Assembly: GCF_018130505.1 (NCBI RefSeq)
Contig: NZ_JAFCKH010000002.1
Span: 62,001 to 126,000, forward strand
DNA from: Bradyrhizobium tropiciagri
Lineage (GTDB): Bacteria; Pseudomonadota; Alphaproteobacteria; Rhizobiales; Xanthobacteraceae
Direction: 5' to 3'
DNA length: 64,000 nt
Shown here: piece by piece, positions 1-7,911 of the stretch
How positions within the stretch are numbered: the stretch's first letter is position 1
How the letters are laid out: the number at the start of each line of letters is the position of its first letter
The notes under the pieces: model-generated
Database searches by the model: none
Told to the model about the DNA's origin: nothing
The model's input: the letters and a program-made list of their open reading frames with translations, nothing else
Made by a program: the position numbers and the translations under genes

Positions 1-1413
1 ATCATCGAGACTTCGATACCGGTTCGCCTCGACAACCTGACCTGGAGCGGCTTTCACACCCGTGTCGTATTGGCGCTCGGCATCACCTGGATCCTCGACG
101 GGCTCGAGGTGACGCTGGCCGGCGCGCTGTCGGGTGCGCTGAAGGAGAGCCCGACGATGAGCTTCTCCAATGCCGATGTCGGCATTGCCAGCAGCGCCTA
201 TCTCGCCGGCGCGGTGCTGGGCGCGCTCGGCTTCGGCTGGCTCACCGACCGGATCGGGCGCAAGAAGCTGTTCTTCATCACGCTCGCGCTCTACCTCTCC
301 GCGACGGCCGCGACCGCGCTGTCGTGGAACGTCGCAAGCTACGCGCTGTTTCGTTTCCTGACCGGCGCCGGCATCGGCGGTGAGTACACCGCGATCAATT
401 CGACGATCCAGGAGCTGGTGCCGGCGCGCTATCGCGGCTGGACCGATCTCGTGATCAACGGCAGCTTCTGGCTCGGCGCGGCGATCGGCGCCGTAGGCGC
501 CATCGTGCTGCTCGATCCCGCGGTGCTGGCGCCCGATCACGGCTGGCGGATCGCCTATTTCATCGGTGCCGCGCTCGGCCTCGTCGTGCTGTTCATGCGG
601 ATGTGGATTCCCGAGAGCCCGCGCTGGCTGATGATCCACGGCTATCCCGACCAGGCCCACAAGATCGTCGCCGATATCGAGACCTCCGTGCTCGGCCACG
701 AGCAGTCGAGCGAGAACTTCGACAAGATCAAGCTCAGGATGCGCGATCACACGCCGCTGCGCGAGGTCGCGGTGACGCTGTTCTCGACCTACCGGCAGCG
801 CTCGCTGGTCGGGCTGACGCTGATGGCGGCGCAGGCGTTCTTCTACAATGCGATCTTCTTCACCTTCGCGTTGATCCTGACCGACTTCTTCGGCATCCCC
901 TCGCGCGATGTCGGCTGGTACATCCTGCCGTTCGCCGCCGGCAACTTCCTCGGGCCGCTGCTGCTCGGCCGCCTGTTCGATACGCTCGGCCGCCGCACCA
1001 TGATCGCGCTGACCTATGGCGTATCGGGCGTGCTGCTGGCGCTGTCCGGCTACCTGTTTTCGATCGGTGTGTTCAGCGCGCAGACCCAGACCATCGCATG
1101 GATGGTGATCTTCTTCTTCGCCTCGCCGGCCGCGAGCGCCGCTTACCTCACCGTCAGCGAGACGTTCCCGCTCGAGGTCCGCGCGCTCGCCATCGCGGCG
1201 TTCTATGCGATCGGCACCGGCATCGGCGGGGTGATCGGGCCGGCGCTGTTCGGCGTGCTGATCGACACCGGTTCGCGCAACAGCGTGTTCGCCGGCTATC
1301 TGTTGGGCTCGGCCCTGATGCTCGTGGCGGCCGCCGTCGCCTGGCGGTATGCCGTCGCAGCCGAGCGAAAATCGCTCGAATCCGTTGCACGGCCACTGGC
1401 ATGTGTGGAGTAG
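1..1413 (+). CDS. MFS transporter, sugar/metabolite porter type (5' end outside window)
   Basis: The reading frame is open from base 1, so the true start lies upstream; an internal TTG at 70 would cut into the first membrane helix. The protein is a 12-helix major facilitator expected in the inner membrane. The family signature after helix 2 is visible as GWLTDRIGRKK, and the sugar-porter-like PESPRWL motif follows helix 6; a second DTLGRR loop opens the C-terminal half. Only 3 bases separate its stop from otsB, so it is probably co-transcribed with trehalose synthesis. The substrate cannot be read from the sequence; a role in sugar or compatible-solute traffic is an inference from the neighbour only. 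Confidence 0.88.
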   Translation: MIETSIPVRLDNLTWSGFHTRVVLALGITWILDGLEVTLAGALSGALKESPTMSFSNADVGIASSAYLAGAVLGALGFGWLTDRIGRKKLFFITLALYLSATAATALSWNVASYALFRFLTGAGIGGEYTAINSTIQELVPARYRGWTDLVINGSFWLGAAIGAVGAIVLLDPAVLAPDHGWRIAYFIGAALGLVVLFMRMWIPESPRWLMIHGYPDQAHKIVADIETSVLGHEQSSENFDKIKLRMRDHTPLREVAVTLFSTYRQRSLVGLTLMAAQAFFYNAIFFTFALILTDFFGIPSRDVGWYILPFAAGNFLGPLLLGRLFDTLGRRTMIALTYGVSGVLLALSGYLFSIGVFSAQTQTIAWMVIFFFASPAASAAYLTVSETFPLEVRALAIAAFYAIGTGIGGVIGPALFGVLIDTGSRNSVFAGYLLGSALMLVAAAVAWRYAVAAERKSLESVARPLACVE

Positions 1414-1416
1414 ACT

Positions 1417-2238
1417 ATGACGAAGGATGATGTGGCTGAAATGACCGTGGATGATGATATCGCCCGTGGCGGCGCGACCAACAGCGAGCCGGCGCCGGCA
1501 TCGCTGATCCCGCCCTTGAGCCGGACCGCGGTGCTGCTCGACATCGACGGCACCTTGCTCGATTTCGCACCGACACCGCGCGAGGTCTGGGTGCCGCCGG
1601 AGCTTGCGACGACCCTGAGAGAGCTGCATGCGCGCACCGATGGCGCGCTGGCGCTGGTCAGCGGGCGTTCGTTGAACGACATCGACCTGATCTTTGCACC
1701 CGACATGTTTCCCGCGATCGGCGGCCATGGCGCCGAGATGCGGCTGCAGCCGGACAGCGAAGCGGTCGCCACGCATTCGCCGCCGCTCGACAAGGAGTTG
1801 AAGCGCCGCCTCGCCGCGATCGCCAAGCTCAGCCCCGGCATCCTGCTCGAGGACAAGGGCTACTCGCTGGCGCTGCACTACCGCCTCGCGCCGGCGGCAG
1901 AGAAGGCGATCTACGAGGCGGTGTCGCTGATCCGCGCCGAACTGCCGAACGCGCCGATCGAGGTGCTGCCGGGCAAGAGCGTCTGCGAGATCAAGCATGC
2001 CGGCTTCACCAAGGCGAGCGGCGTGCGCGAACTGATGACGCATGAACCGTTCAAGGGTCGGCGTCCGTTCTTCATCGGCGACGATGTCACCGACGAGACC
2101 GTGTTCGCCATCATGCCGGAGTATGAGGGCTTGGCATTTTCCGTCGGCCGCCGCGCAACCGGCGTCGCCGGACATTTCGGTGCGCCGAATGATGTGCGCG
2201 AATTTCTTGCGCGTCTGCTCGGCGACAAAGGGACGTGA
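1417..2238 (+). CDS. otsB: Trehalose-6-phosphate phosphatase
   Basis: Removes phosphate from trehalose 6-phosphate to give free trehalose in the cytoplasm. It is a HAD-superfamily protein of 273 residues, a normal length for OtsB. Motif I is LLDIDGTLLDF with nucleophile Asp42 and acid/base Asp44; the metal-binding motif IV appears as IGDDVTDETVF near residue 220, with the conserved lysine in the PGKSVCEIK segment between them. The ATG has a GGAG ribosome site about 7 bases upstream, inside the end of the transporter gene. The order otsB then otsA is shared by many rhizobia, and together the two genes form the OtsBA trehalose pathway. Confidence 0.95.
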   Translation: MTKDDVAEMTVDDDIARGGATNSEPAPASLIPPLSRTAVLLDIDGTLLDFAPTPREVWVPPELATTLRELHARTDGALALVSGRSLNDIDLIFAPDMFPAIGGHGAEMRLQPDSEAVATHSPPLDKELKRRLAAIAKLSPGILLEDKGYSLALHYRLAPAAEKAIYEAVSLIRAELPNAPIEVLPGKSVCEIKHAGFTKASGVRELMTHEPFKGRRPFFIGDDVTDETVFAIMPEYEGLAFSVGRRATGVAGHFGAPNDVREFLARLLGDKGT

Positions 2239-2380
2239 GCCTGTCCTAACCGAATCATCGCGCTGAATTATTCGTTGGTCGAATGCGGCGAACTTGCGTC
2301 GAAATTTGTTCGTCGCAAGTTCCCACTGGTTCCGTGTGTCTTCGCCAGAATTTGGTTTCAATTGGGAGATTGTTTGATCC

Positions 2381-2405
2381 GGAACCATCTTGATGAATGG
2401 TTGTT
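2381..2405 (+). promoter_or_regulatory. Possible EcfG (general stress sigma factor) promoter of otsA
   Basis: GGAAC at 2381-2385 is followed after 16 bases by TGTT at 2402-2405. The published alphaproteobacterial EcfG promoter is GGAAC-N16/17-CGTT, so the -35 part matches fully and the -10 part in three of four bases. It lies 32 bases before the otsA GTG. Trehalose synthesis is a known general-stress-response target in this group. No transcription data support it here. Confidence 0.42.
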
Positions 2406-2437
2406 AATACGCGAGTTGACCAACAGGAGGGGACCTG

Positions 2438-3889
2438 GTGAACCTCGTCGTCGTATCGAACCGCGTTTCGCGCGGAAAGCCCAATGAACCCATCACGGGG
2501 GGCCTTGCAGCAGCATTGCTGCCGGTTGTTGAGAAGACAGGGGCGATCTGGGTAGGTTCCAGCGGACGCGTCCGCGACGGGAACCTGAAGGAACCATTCG
2601 CAGAGGTCGAAGCTCTCGGTGCCGGCGCGCTGGCGATGCTCGATCTGCCCGCCGCGCATTACGGCGGCTATTACGAAGGCTTCGCCAATTCCGCACTGTG
2701 GCCCGCGCTGCATTCGCGCGCGGATCTGATTCGCGCCTCGCATGAGGACTATGCAAGCTATCGCGAGGTGAATGCGTTCATGGCGCGCGCGCTGCTGCGC
2801 TTCCGCAAGCCCGATTCCGCGTTCTGGATCCAGGATTATCATTTCCTCGCGCTCGGCGCCGAGCTGCGCGATCTCGGCGTCGCGCAACCGATCGGCTTCT
2901 TCCTGCATACCCCGTGGCCCACGCGCGCGGTGATCTCGGGCGTGCCGCATCATCGCGCGCTGATCGAGGCGATGCTCGCCTATGACCTGATCGGCTTCCA
3001 GACCGAGGAGGATTGCGAGAACTTCCTCTCCTACGTGAAGAACGATCTCGATCTCGCGGTGCGCGACGGCGTCGTGATCTCGTCGTCGGGACGCACCCGC
3101 GCCGCCGTGTTCCCGATCGGTATCGATCCGCAGAAATTCGCGCAGCAGGCCACCAAGGCGATGACGCATCCCGACGTGACGCGGTTGCGGCGCAGCCTCA
3201 ACGGCGAGAAGCTCGCGATCGGCGTCGACCGGCTCGATTATTCGAAGGGCCTCGGCAACCGCATCAAGGCGTTCGACCGGATGTGGACGATCCAGCCGGG
3301 CCTGAAGCGCGCGGTGTCGCTGCTGCAGATCGCAACGCCCTCGCGCGGCGCGATCGAGGCTTACGGCAATCTCGCGAGCGAGGTGGCCAAGCTCGTCACG
3401 GACGTCAACGGCGTGCATGGCGAGGTGGACTGGACGCCGATCCGCTATCTCAACAAGGGTTTTGGCCAGGGCGTGCTCGCGGGGCTCTACCGCACCGCGC
3501 AGGTCGGCGTGGTGACGCCGCTCAAGGACGGCATGAACCTCGTCGCCAAGGAATACGTCGCCGCGCAAAATCCGGACGACCCCGGCGTGCTGGTGCTGTC
3601 GAAATTCGCCGGCGCCGCCAACGAACTCGACGCCGCGCTGCTGGTCAACCCGCACGACATCGACGGCATGGCGCGCACTATCGCGTCGGCGGTCGCGATG
3701 CCGCTGACCGAGCGGCGGACGCGCTGGGAAGCGATGATGGCGAAGCTCAACGGCCACACCATCCAGCAATGGTTCGCCGATTTCATCGAGGCGCTGCAGG
3801 ACACCCACAGCACCGGCGATGCCGCGCTGCCCGAACCGCGCACGATGTGGCCCCGCCGCACCGCCGATCTCGCCGCGCGATATCATTGA
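2438..3889 (+). CDS. otsA: Trehalose-6-phosphate synthase
   Basis: Transfers glucose from UDP-glucose to glucose 6-phosphate, giving trehalose 6-phosphate for OtsB. It is a GT20-family protein of 483 residues with GT-B architecture. Visible signatures are the N-terminal GGLAAAL loop, the FFLHTPWP segment that binds glucose 6-phosphate, the phosphate-binding [11 protein letters not shown] in the middle, and [11 protein letters not shown] in the C-terminal nucleotide-sugar site. The GTG start is set by a strong AGGAGG-like site (aacaggagggg) just upstream. The 199-base gap after otsB carries its own promoter candidate, so the gene may be transcribed both with otsB and alone under stress. Confidence 0.96.
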   Translation: MNLVVVSNRVSRGKPNEPITGGLAAALLPVVEKTGAIWVGSSGRVRDGNLKEPFAEVEALGAGALAMLDLPAAHYGGYYEGFANSALWPALHSRADLIRASHEDYASYREVNAFMARALLRFRKPDSAFWIQDYHFLALGAELRDLGVAQPIGFFLHTPWPTRAVISGVPHHRALIEAMLAYDLIGFQTEEDCENFLSYVKNDLDLAVRDGVVISSSGRTRAAVFPIGIDPQKFAQQATKAMTHPDVTRLRRSLNGEKLAIGVDRLDYSKGLGNRIKAFDRMWTIQPGLKRAVSLLQIATPSRGAIEAYGNLASEVAKLVTDVNGVHGEVDWTPIRYLNKGFGQGVLAGLYRTAQVGVVTPLKDGMNLVAKEYVAAQNPDDPGVLVLSKFAGAANELDAALLVNPHDIDGMARTIASAVAMPLTERRTRWEAMMAKLNGHTIQQWFADFIEALQDTHSTGDAALPEPRTMWPRRTADLAARYH

Positions 3890-3932
3890 ACGGGTGGTGA
3901 GGCCGCAACGATCACCGGCCACGAAACACGCT

Positions 3933-4035
3933 GTCATCACCCGGCTTGACCGGGTGATCCAGTATTCCAGAGGCTGTGGTGATAGAACCGAGAAGCCGCG
4001 GCGTACTGGATCACCCGGTCAAGCCGGGCGATGAC
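3933..4035. repeat. Long intergenic palindromic repeat (CCCGGCTTGACCGGGTGATC type)
   Basis: Two arms of about 31 bases, starting at 3933 and ending at 4035, are near-perfect inverted copies around a spacer of about 40 bases. It fills most of the gap between otsA and the tRNA gene. It has the form of the multicopy palindromes of bradyrhizobial genomes; a transcript would fold into a long hairpin. Confidence 0.75.
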
Positions 4036-4276
4036 GCCGGCGTGGGAGACATAGTTTCGCAACCTCGCGACATGATGCGGCACCGGCAGTGCGATTGATT
4101 TGCATCGCTCTCTGATCAATTACCTGACGAGAGCTCGGCCCGTTGCCAGCAACGCTACGCAACAAGGCCGAAGTGAACGTAAATTATCTAGTAAATTCAA
4201 CGCATTGTGGAAATTTTACGCGCAGCCCTCGCGCTCCCTTGCAAAATCCGCCCCGGCCCTTCAAGAGAGGCCTCCC

Positions 4277-4366
4277 GGAGAGATGGCCGAGTGGCTTAAG
4301 GCGCACGCTTGGAAAGCGTGTGTGCGGGAAACCGTACCGTGGGTTCGAATCCCACTCTCTCCGCCA
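4277..4366 (+). tRNA. tRNA-Ser (anticodon GGA)
   Basis: A 90-nt class II tRNA with genome-encoded CCA. The acceptor stem GGAGAGA pairs with TCTCTCC; the anticodon arm CACGC-TTGGAAA-GCGTG exposes GGA; a long variable arm typical of serine tRNA follows; the T arm is GTGGG-TTCGAAT-CCCAC. It reads TCC/TCT serine codons. Its 3' end is the attachment core of two tandem mobile elements, and the insertion leaves the tRNA intact. Confidence 0.97.
4353..4366 (+). repeat. Attachment core, left copy (inside tRNA-Ser)
   Basis: CACTCTCTCCGCCA forms the 3' acceptor strand, discriminator and CCA of tRNA-Ser(GGA). Identical 14-mers lie at 16205-16218 and 22646-22659 in the same orientation. This is the expected attL/attB core for a P4-type integrase that uses the 3' end of a tRNA gene. 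Confidence 0.88.
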
Positions 4367-4421
4367 GGGCGTCCTCGTAAGATATTGAAATATCGAAAAA
4401 ATTATCTTCTTGTGGGTAAGT

Positions 4422-4444
4422 TTCCCCACCGGCTTCCCCACCCG
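4422..4444 (+). repeat. Putative integrase arm-type site, left end of element 1
   Basis: TTCCCCACC occurs twice, separated by three bases and followed by CG (4422-4444). The same arrangement is found at 16064-16086 next to the integrase start, with 21 of 23 positions identical. It lies 55 bases inside the left attachment core. The surrounding 4367-4634 shows no gene; it is AT-richer than average and holds only this site. Confidence 0.55.
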
Positions 4445-4634
4445 CTCGGTGAAGACCTGGCCAATCGCTCCATGATCGCACCGCGCCGAGCCTCTCTCAT
4501 TTGCTCGTCATCCTGAGCCTGACATGACCAGAGCAATCGCATCAGTTTTTTTATTTGCAATGCCCCCTGCTTCGGCCAGCCGCCTCCTACTACGGATTGT
4601 CAAAAGGCGATTTTCGACGGACTAGCTAGGCCGT

Positions 4635-5537
4635 TCAGGACGCGGGGACAGTGCTCAACTGTTGTGCTTCCCAGTCCTTATAGGTCTGCCCGTCCGGCGT
4701 TTTCCATTCCACCGTGCCGTTCGCGGGTCGTCCGTTGACTACCGCCGCCGCAGCACTGGGACTTTTGAAGGCGTAGTTGTTCGCGAACACGCACACTGTA
4801 CCCTGGGGCTGAAGGACGCCCTCGTTACGAAGCTCCTGGTGAAGCTGACCGTAGCTCGTCATCTCGGAGCCTACACCTTCCCACGCGAGGCGCGCCGTCG
4901 ATCCTGCTTCCACGACAAATTCGCCCTCCACCAGCACTGCTCTAGCCTTCACCCCATGCTTCTTCGTTTCAAGGATGAACTCAGCTGAGGGGGCCTTCGC
5001 AGTGGGTGCCACAGTCGGTGTTGGCCGGGTGCGCTGAATGAAGAGGTCGACGCGCACTGCAGGCAGGACAATAAAAATGTTCTCCAGGAAAGCCTCCATC
5101 TTGGAGACGTCGGCTTCGCTAAGAGTTGGACGAGGTGGGTTGGTCCCATTGTCGAGCGGGGTTCTTCCGACGGACTTGGCCTGCTCGATCAGACGCGCTT
5201 CCAAATATCGTACATGAGCTTTGTTAAGCTTATTGCCGGCGGTCGTCACGAGAACTGCCATGCTCCACCAATCCTTGGCTGCGTCGTGCGATTTGATCCG
5301 GCTGCCGATGTCTTCACTCTCACCAACGTAGGCTAAGGTCTCGCCTTCTTTTTCGCCTAAGAGAAGATAGATGCCGGCGTAGCATGCTTCGGTGCGGGCG
5401 AGTGCTTGAGACAACTGGGCCCGCGGGACCAAAAGGACATGGCCAGTCCAATTGAACATTTCCGCCGTCAGCATTCCGTCGGGTTGCCCGTTGATGTAAT
5501 GCAGTTCCAAGCTTCGACCGAGGGCCGGCGACGTCAT
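4635..5537 (-). CDS. GIY-YIG nuclease domain protein with C-terminal DUF4357
   Basis: A 300-residue protein. The GIY-YIG nuclease core starts near residue 54: GIYLLLG and AYVGES are the two signature strands, R in IGSRIKSH is the expected catalytic arginine, and E in RYLEARLIEQA the expected metal-binding glutamate, so the active site looks complete. The C-terminal third (about 215-295), with the segments LAWEGVGSEMTSYGQLHQEL and GTVEWKTPDGQTYKDWE, matches the style of DUF4357, often attached to such nucleases. It is the last gene of the operon with res and mod (29-base gap after res). A DNA-cleaving role beside the type III RM system is inferred from context; the family also includes repair and homing-type enzymes. 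Confidence 0.82.
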   Translation of the reverse strand: MTSPALGRSLELHYINGQPDGMLTAEMFNWTGHVLLVPRAQLSQALARTEACYAGIYLLLGEKEGETLAYVGESEDIGSRIKSHDAAKDWWSMAVLVTTAGNKLNKAHVRYLEARLIEQAKSVGRTPLDNGTNPPRPTLSEADVSKMEAFLENIFIVLPAVRVDLFIQRTRPTPTVAPTAKAPSAEFILETKKHGVKARAVLVEGEFVVEAGSTARLAWEGVGSEMTSYGQLHQELRNEGVLQPQGTVCVFANNYAFKSPSAAAAVVNGRPANGTVEWKTPDGQTYKDWEAQQLSTVPAS

Positions 5538-5566
5538 GCGGAGTTCTCGCGTTCAATGGTGATGGT

Positions 5567-7903
5567 TTATTTCTGAAGGCATGCCTCGATAGCTTCCGCA
5601 ATAGTCTCAGTGTGAGTGGGCTGAATGCGGCCGTTGCGGAGACGCCAGACCGTGTGGCCGGTTGAGCCTGACCTCTTGTTGAACTCACCGGTCGGCGCGA
5701 TGCTCCATTCGCCCCTTGTAATGAGCCGGATCACGAGGAGGAGGCCGTCCTCTATTGGTTCGATGTCAAAAAGCTTTCTCCCGGCGTCCTCGGTGATCAG
5801 ATGATCGCCCTTCGTGTCCAGCGCGAAGACAACCTTGTCCAGCCAGACCAGGAAGTCGGGCGAAAAGGTTCGAGTGTTCCCGTGGTCCAGGAGTGGGATA
5901 GAGAAGCCGCCCTGCGACGGGTTGCGACACCATACGCGCTTCGTCTTGTCGAGCGCTTCCGCGAATGGCCGCTCATCATTGTTGAGGCCGCTATAACCGC
6001 GGTGAATTGCGTTCTTGAAGAGCGTGAGCTTCGCCTCGTCGATGGGCACGTCGCCGACGACGTAGGGATGGTCGAGTGCATTTTGCACGAGCTTTGAGCG
6101 TTCGATGTAGGTCTTCACGATGCCGTGCGCCTGTTCGCGGAGATGATCCGCAGCGGCGCTATTGTACTCGACCAGTGCGTCGAACTTCGGGTGCTCGATA
6201 TCGCAGATGTTGATTGGACTAAGGGTTCGGTCCCCCTGGGCCGGGAAGAGCTGCTGAATCTCGCGGCGAAGGATCCAGCGCGCTGTGACGCGGTTGCTGT
6301 GCTCAACCTCAACCCATTCTTCGGTCTGCGTGGTGCCTTCGCCGATGGTCTGAAGAACCTGGATGCGCCCTCCCTTGCCAATCGTGCTCGGGCCACCCTG
6401 CCTAAAGTCGACGATGCGATCCACAATTCGACCCACCGGGACCCTGGCCTCGCTTGAGTCGATGCTGACCGTCGGCACCTGACGCTGCTTAGTGGCCTCA
6501 GCATAGACGCGAGAGCCACCCTTTGTGGTCCGACGGACGGTGAGCGTGATCTCGGGGCTGTCGGCCGCGAGTTTGCGTTCCACGTCCTGGAGGATGGCTT
6601 CAAAGACGCCGCGCTCGTCCGTGCGGATGTAGAAGTGTGCAGTATTAAGGCTCGGGGCGGCATAGTGTTGTGCACCCGGCTGTCGCAGGACACGTCCCAC
6701 GATCTGCGTCACCTGATCGGGCGAGCCCATGTCCTTGTCGATGTACGCGAACGCGCATTCCGGCTCATCCCAGCCTTCTTGGAGGCCGAGATTGAAGATG
6801 ATGTGCTCGTAGCCGCCCGCGATGAACGTGTCGTAGTCAGAATCGCCACCTGCGAATAAATTAAATCCCCTCGGAGGCGGGAATTTGGAATCGAATCGGA
6901 GGTCGCAGTAGACTGCGATCTTTGCCGGGTCGATCTTCGCGTTCTCGACCAGATGACGCCATATCTGAATCGGGCGTGCCTGCCGTTCATTGAACGGCCG
7001 CGCAGCATCCTCGCGCATCGTGCCGCCTTCCGGAACGTTCGTGGTCGCAACATAGATAGCCTTCGGGCGAAACGTTAGGCCGAGATCGTGCGCTGCCTGG
7101 GTCGCCTGCTTCATCTCTGCAAGCATGTCGTCGACGGCGAGTTCCATCGGCGTGAGGTAGCCGCCGAGCATGATGTTCTTCTTCACAAGGCCGGAGCTCA
7201 CTACATCGGAGCTGCGGAGCTTCGTGACGAGATCGTCGTCAGTCCAGCGCTTGTCGTTGCGAAGCCGCTCGATTGTTGAGGAGAGCGCTTGAGGTACGCG
7301 GGTCGTGGCGGACGCCGCGATCAATGCGTCGGGCATAAGCTCCATGAGGAGCTGCGTCTGCTGGTCGGAGAGGTTATGGCCTTCGTCGTAAACGACGATG
7401 AGTGGCCGGCGCCGGCCCTGGCGGTCTCGCCTCTCCTTAAGCTGGTCCCACAGGGACTGCTCGGCGACGTCGAGCCCGACACGGAAGATGCGACGGTCGC
7501 CCTCCTCTTTGTCACGCTGATTGAAGCGGCCGACGGTCGCAATGAGCAAAAGGCCGCGGCTGGAATCCGCCACGGCCTCGGGACTGCATTCGAGCAAGGG
7601 CGTTACATCAAATTCACCGACGAGGCTGCTGTACTTACCCGTCGAGAGATTCGTAAGCGTCTGCCACACAACGATGCGGCCTTTAGAGAGCCACAGCACG
7701 ATCGGCTCTACGCTCAACTGGGAGCGGATTTGCTCCACGGCGTCGGCGAGGATCAGGGTCTTTCCACTGCCCGTGATGGCCGAAAGGTTCTGATAGAAGG
7801 GGACGAGCTGCCTACGAGTGACCGTGAGCGGGTCCTGCATGTATGTCTGGAACCGCTCGGCAATCTGACTTGCTGCCGCGGCCTGGAACGGAAAGAGCTC
7901 CAT
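5567..7903 (-). CDS. res: Type III restriction enzyme Res subunit (helicase-nuclease)
   Basis: Superfamily 2 helicase/translocase that, with Mod, recognises unmethylated inversely oriented sites and cuts DNA using ATP. Of 778 residues, the N-terminal half carries Walker A AITGSGKT near residue 45, the DEGH box in VVYDEGHN near 172, SAT-like motif III as AASATTR, and a motif VI candidate QIVGRVLRQPG near 405. The C-terminal part holds a PD-(D/E)XK nuclease signature, SPDFLVW followed by ALDTKG near residue 700. It is shorter than the classical Res of about 970 residues. It starts 8 bases after mod, consistent with coupled translation. All key motifs are present, so it is probably functional. 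Confidence 0.9.
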   Translation of the reverse strand: MELFPFQAAAASQIAERFQTYMQDPLTVTRRQLVPFYQNLSAITGSGKTLILADAVEQIRSQLSVEPIVLWLSKGRIVVWQTLTNLSTGKYSSLVGEFDVTPLLECSPEAVADSSRGLLLIATVGRFNQRDKEEGDRRIFRVGLDVAEQSLWDQLKERRDRQGRRRPLIVVYDEGHNLSDQQTQLLMELMPDALIAASATTRVPQALSSTIERLRNDKRWTDDDLVTKLRSSDVVSSGLVKKNIMLGGYLTPMELAVDDMLAEMKQATQAAHDLGLTFRPKAIYVATTNVPEGGTMREDAARPFNERQARPIQIWRHLVENAKIDPAKIAVYCDLRFDSKFPPPRGFNLFAGGDSDYDTFIAGGYEHIIFNLGLQEGWDEPECAFAYIDKDMGSPDQVTQIVGRVLRQPGAQHYAAPSLNTAHFYIRTDERGVFEAILQDVERKLAADSPEITLTVRRTTKGGSRVYAEATKQRQVPTVSIDSSEARVPVGRIVDRIVDFRQGGPSTIGKGGRIQVLQTIGEGTTQTEEWVEVEHSNRVTARWILRREIQQLFPAQGDRTLSPINICDIEHPKFDALVEYNSAAADHLREQAHGIVKTYIERSKLVQNALDHPYVVGDVPIDEAKLTLFKNAIHRGYSGLNNDERPFAEALDKTKRVWCRNPSQGGFSIPLLDHGNTRTFSPDFLVWLDKVVFALDTKGDHLITEDAGRKLFDIEPIEDGLLLVIRLITRGEWSIAPTGEFNKRSGSTGHTVWRLRNGRIQPTHTETIAEAIEACLQK

Positions 7904-7911
7904 GTCGGGTT

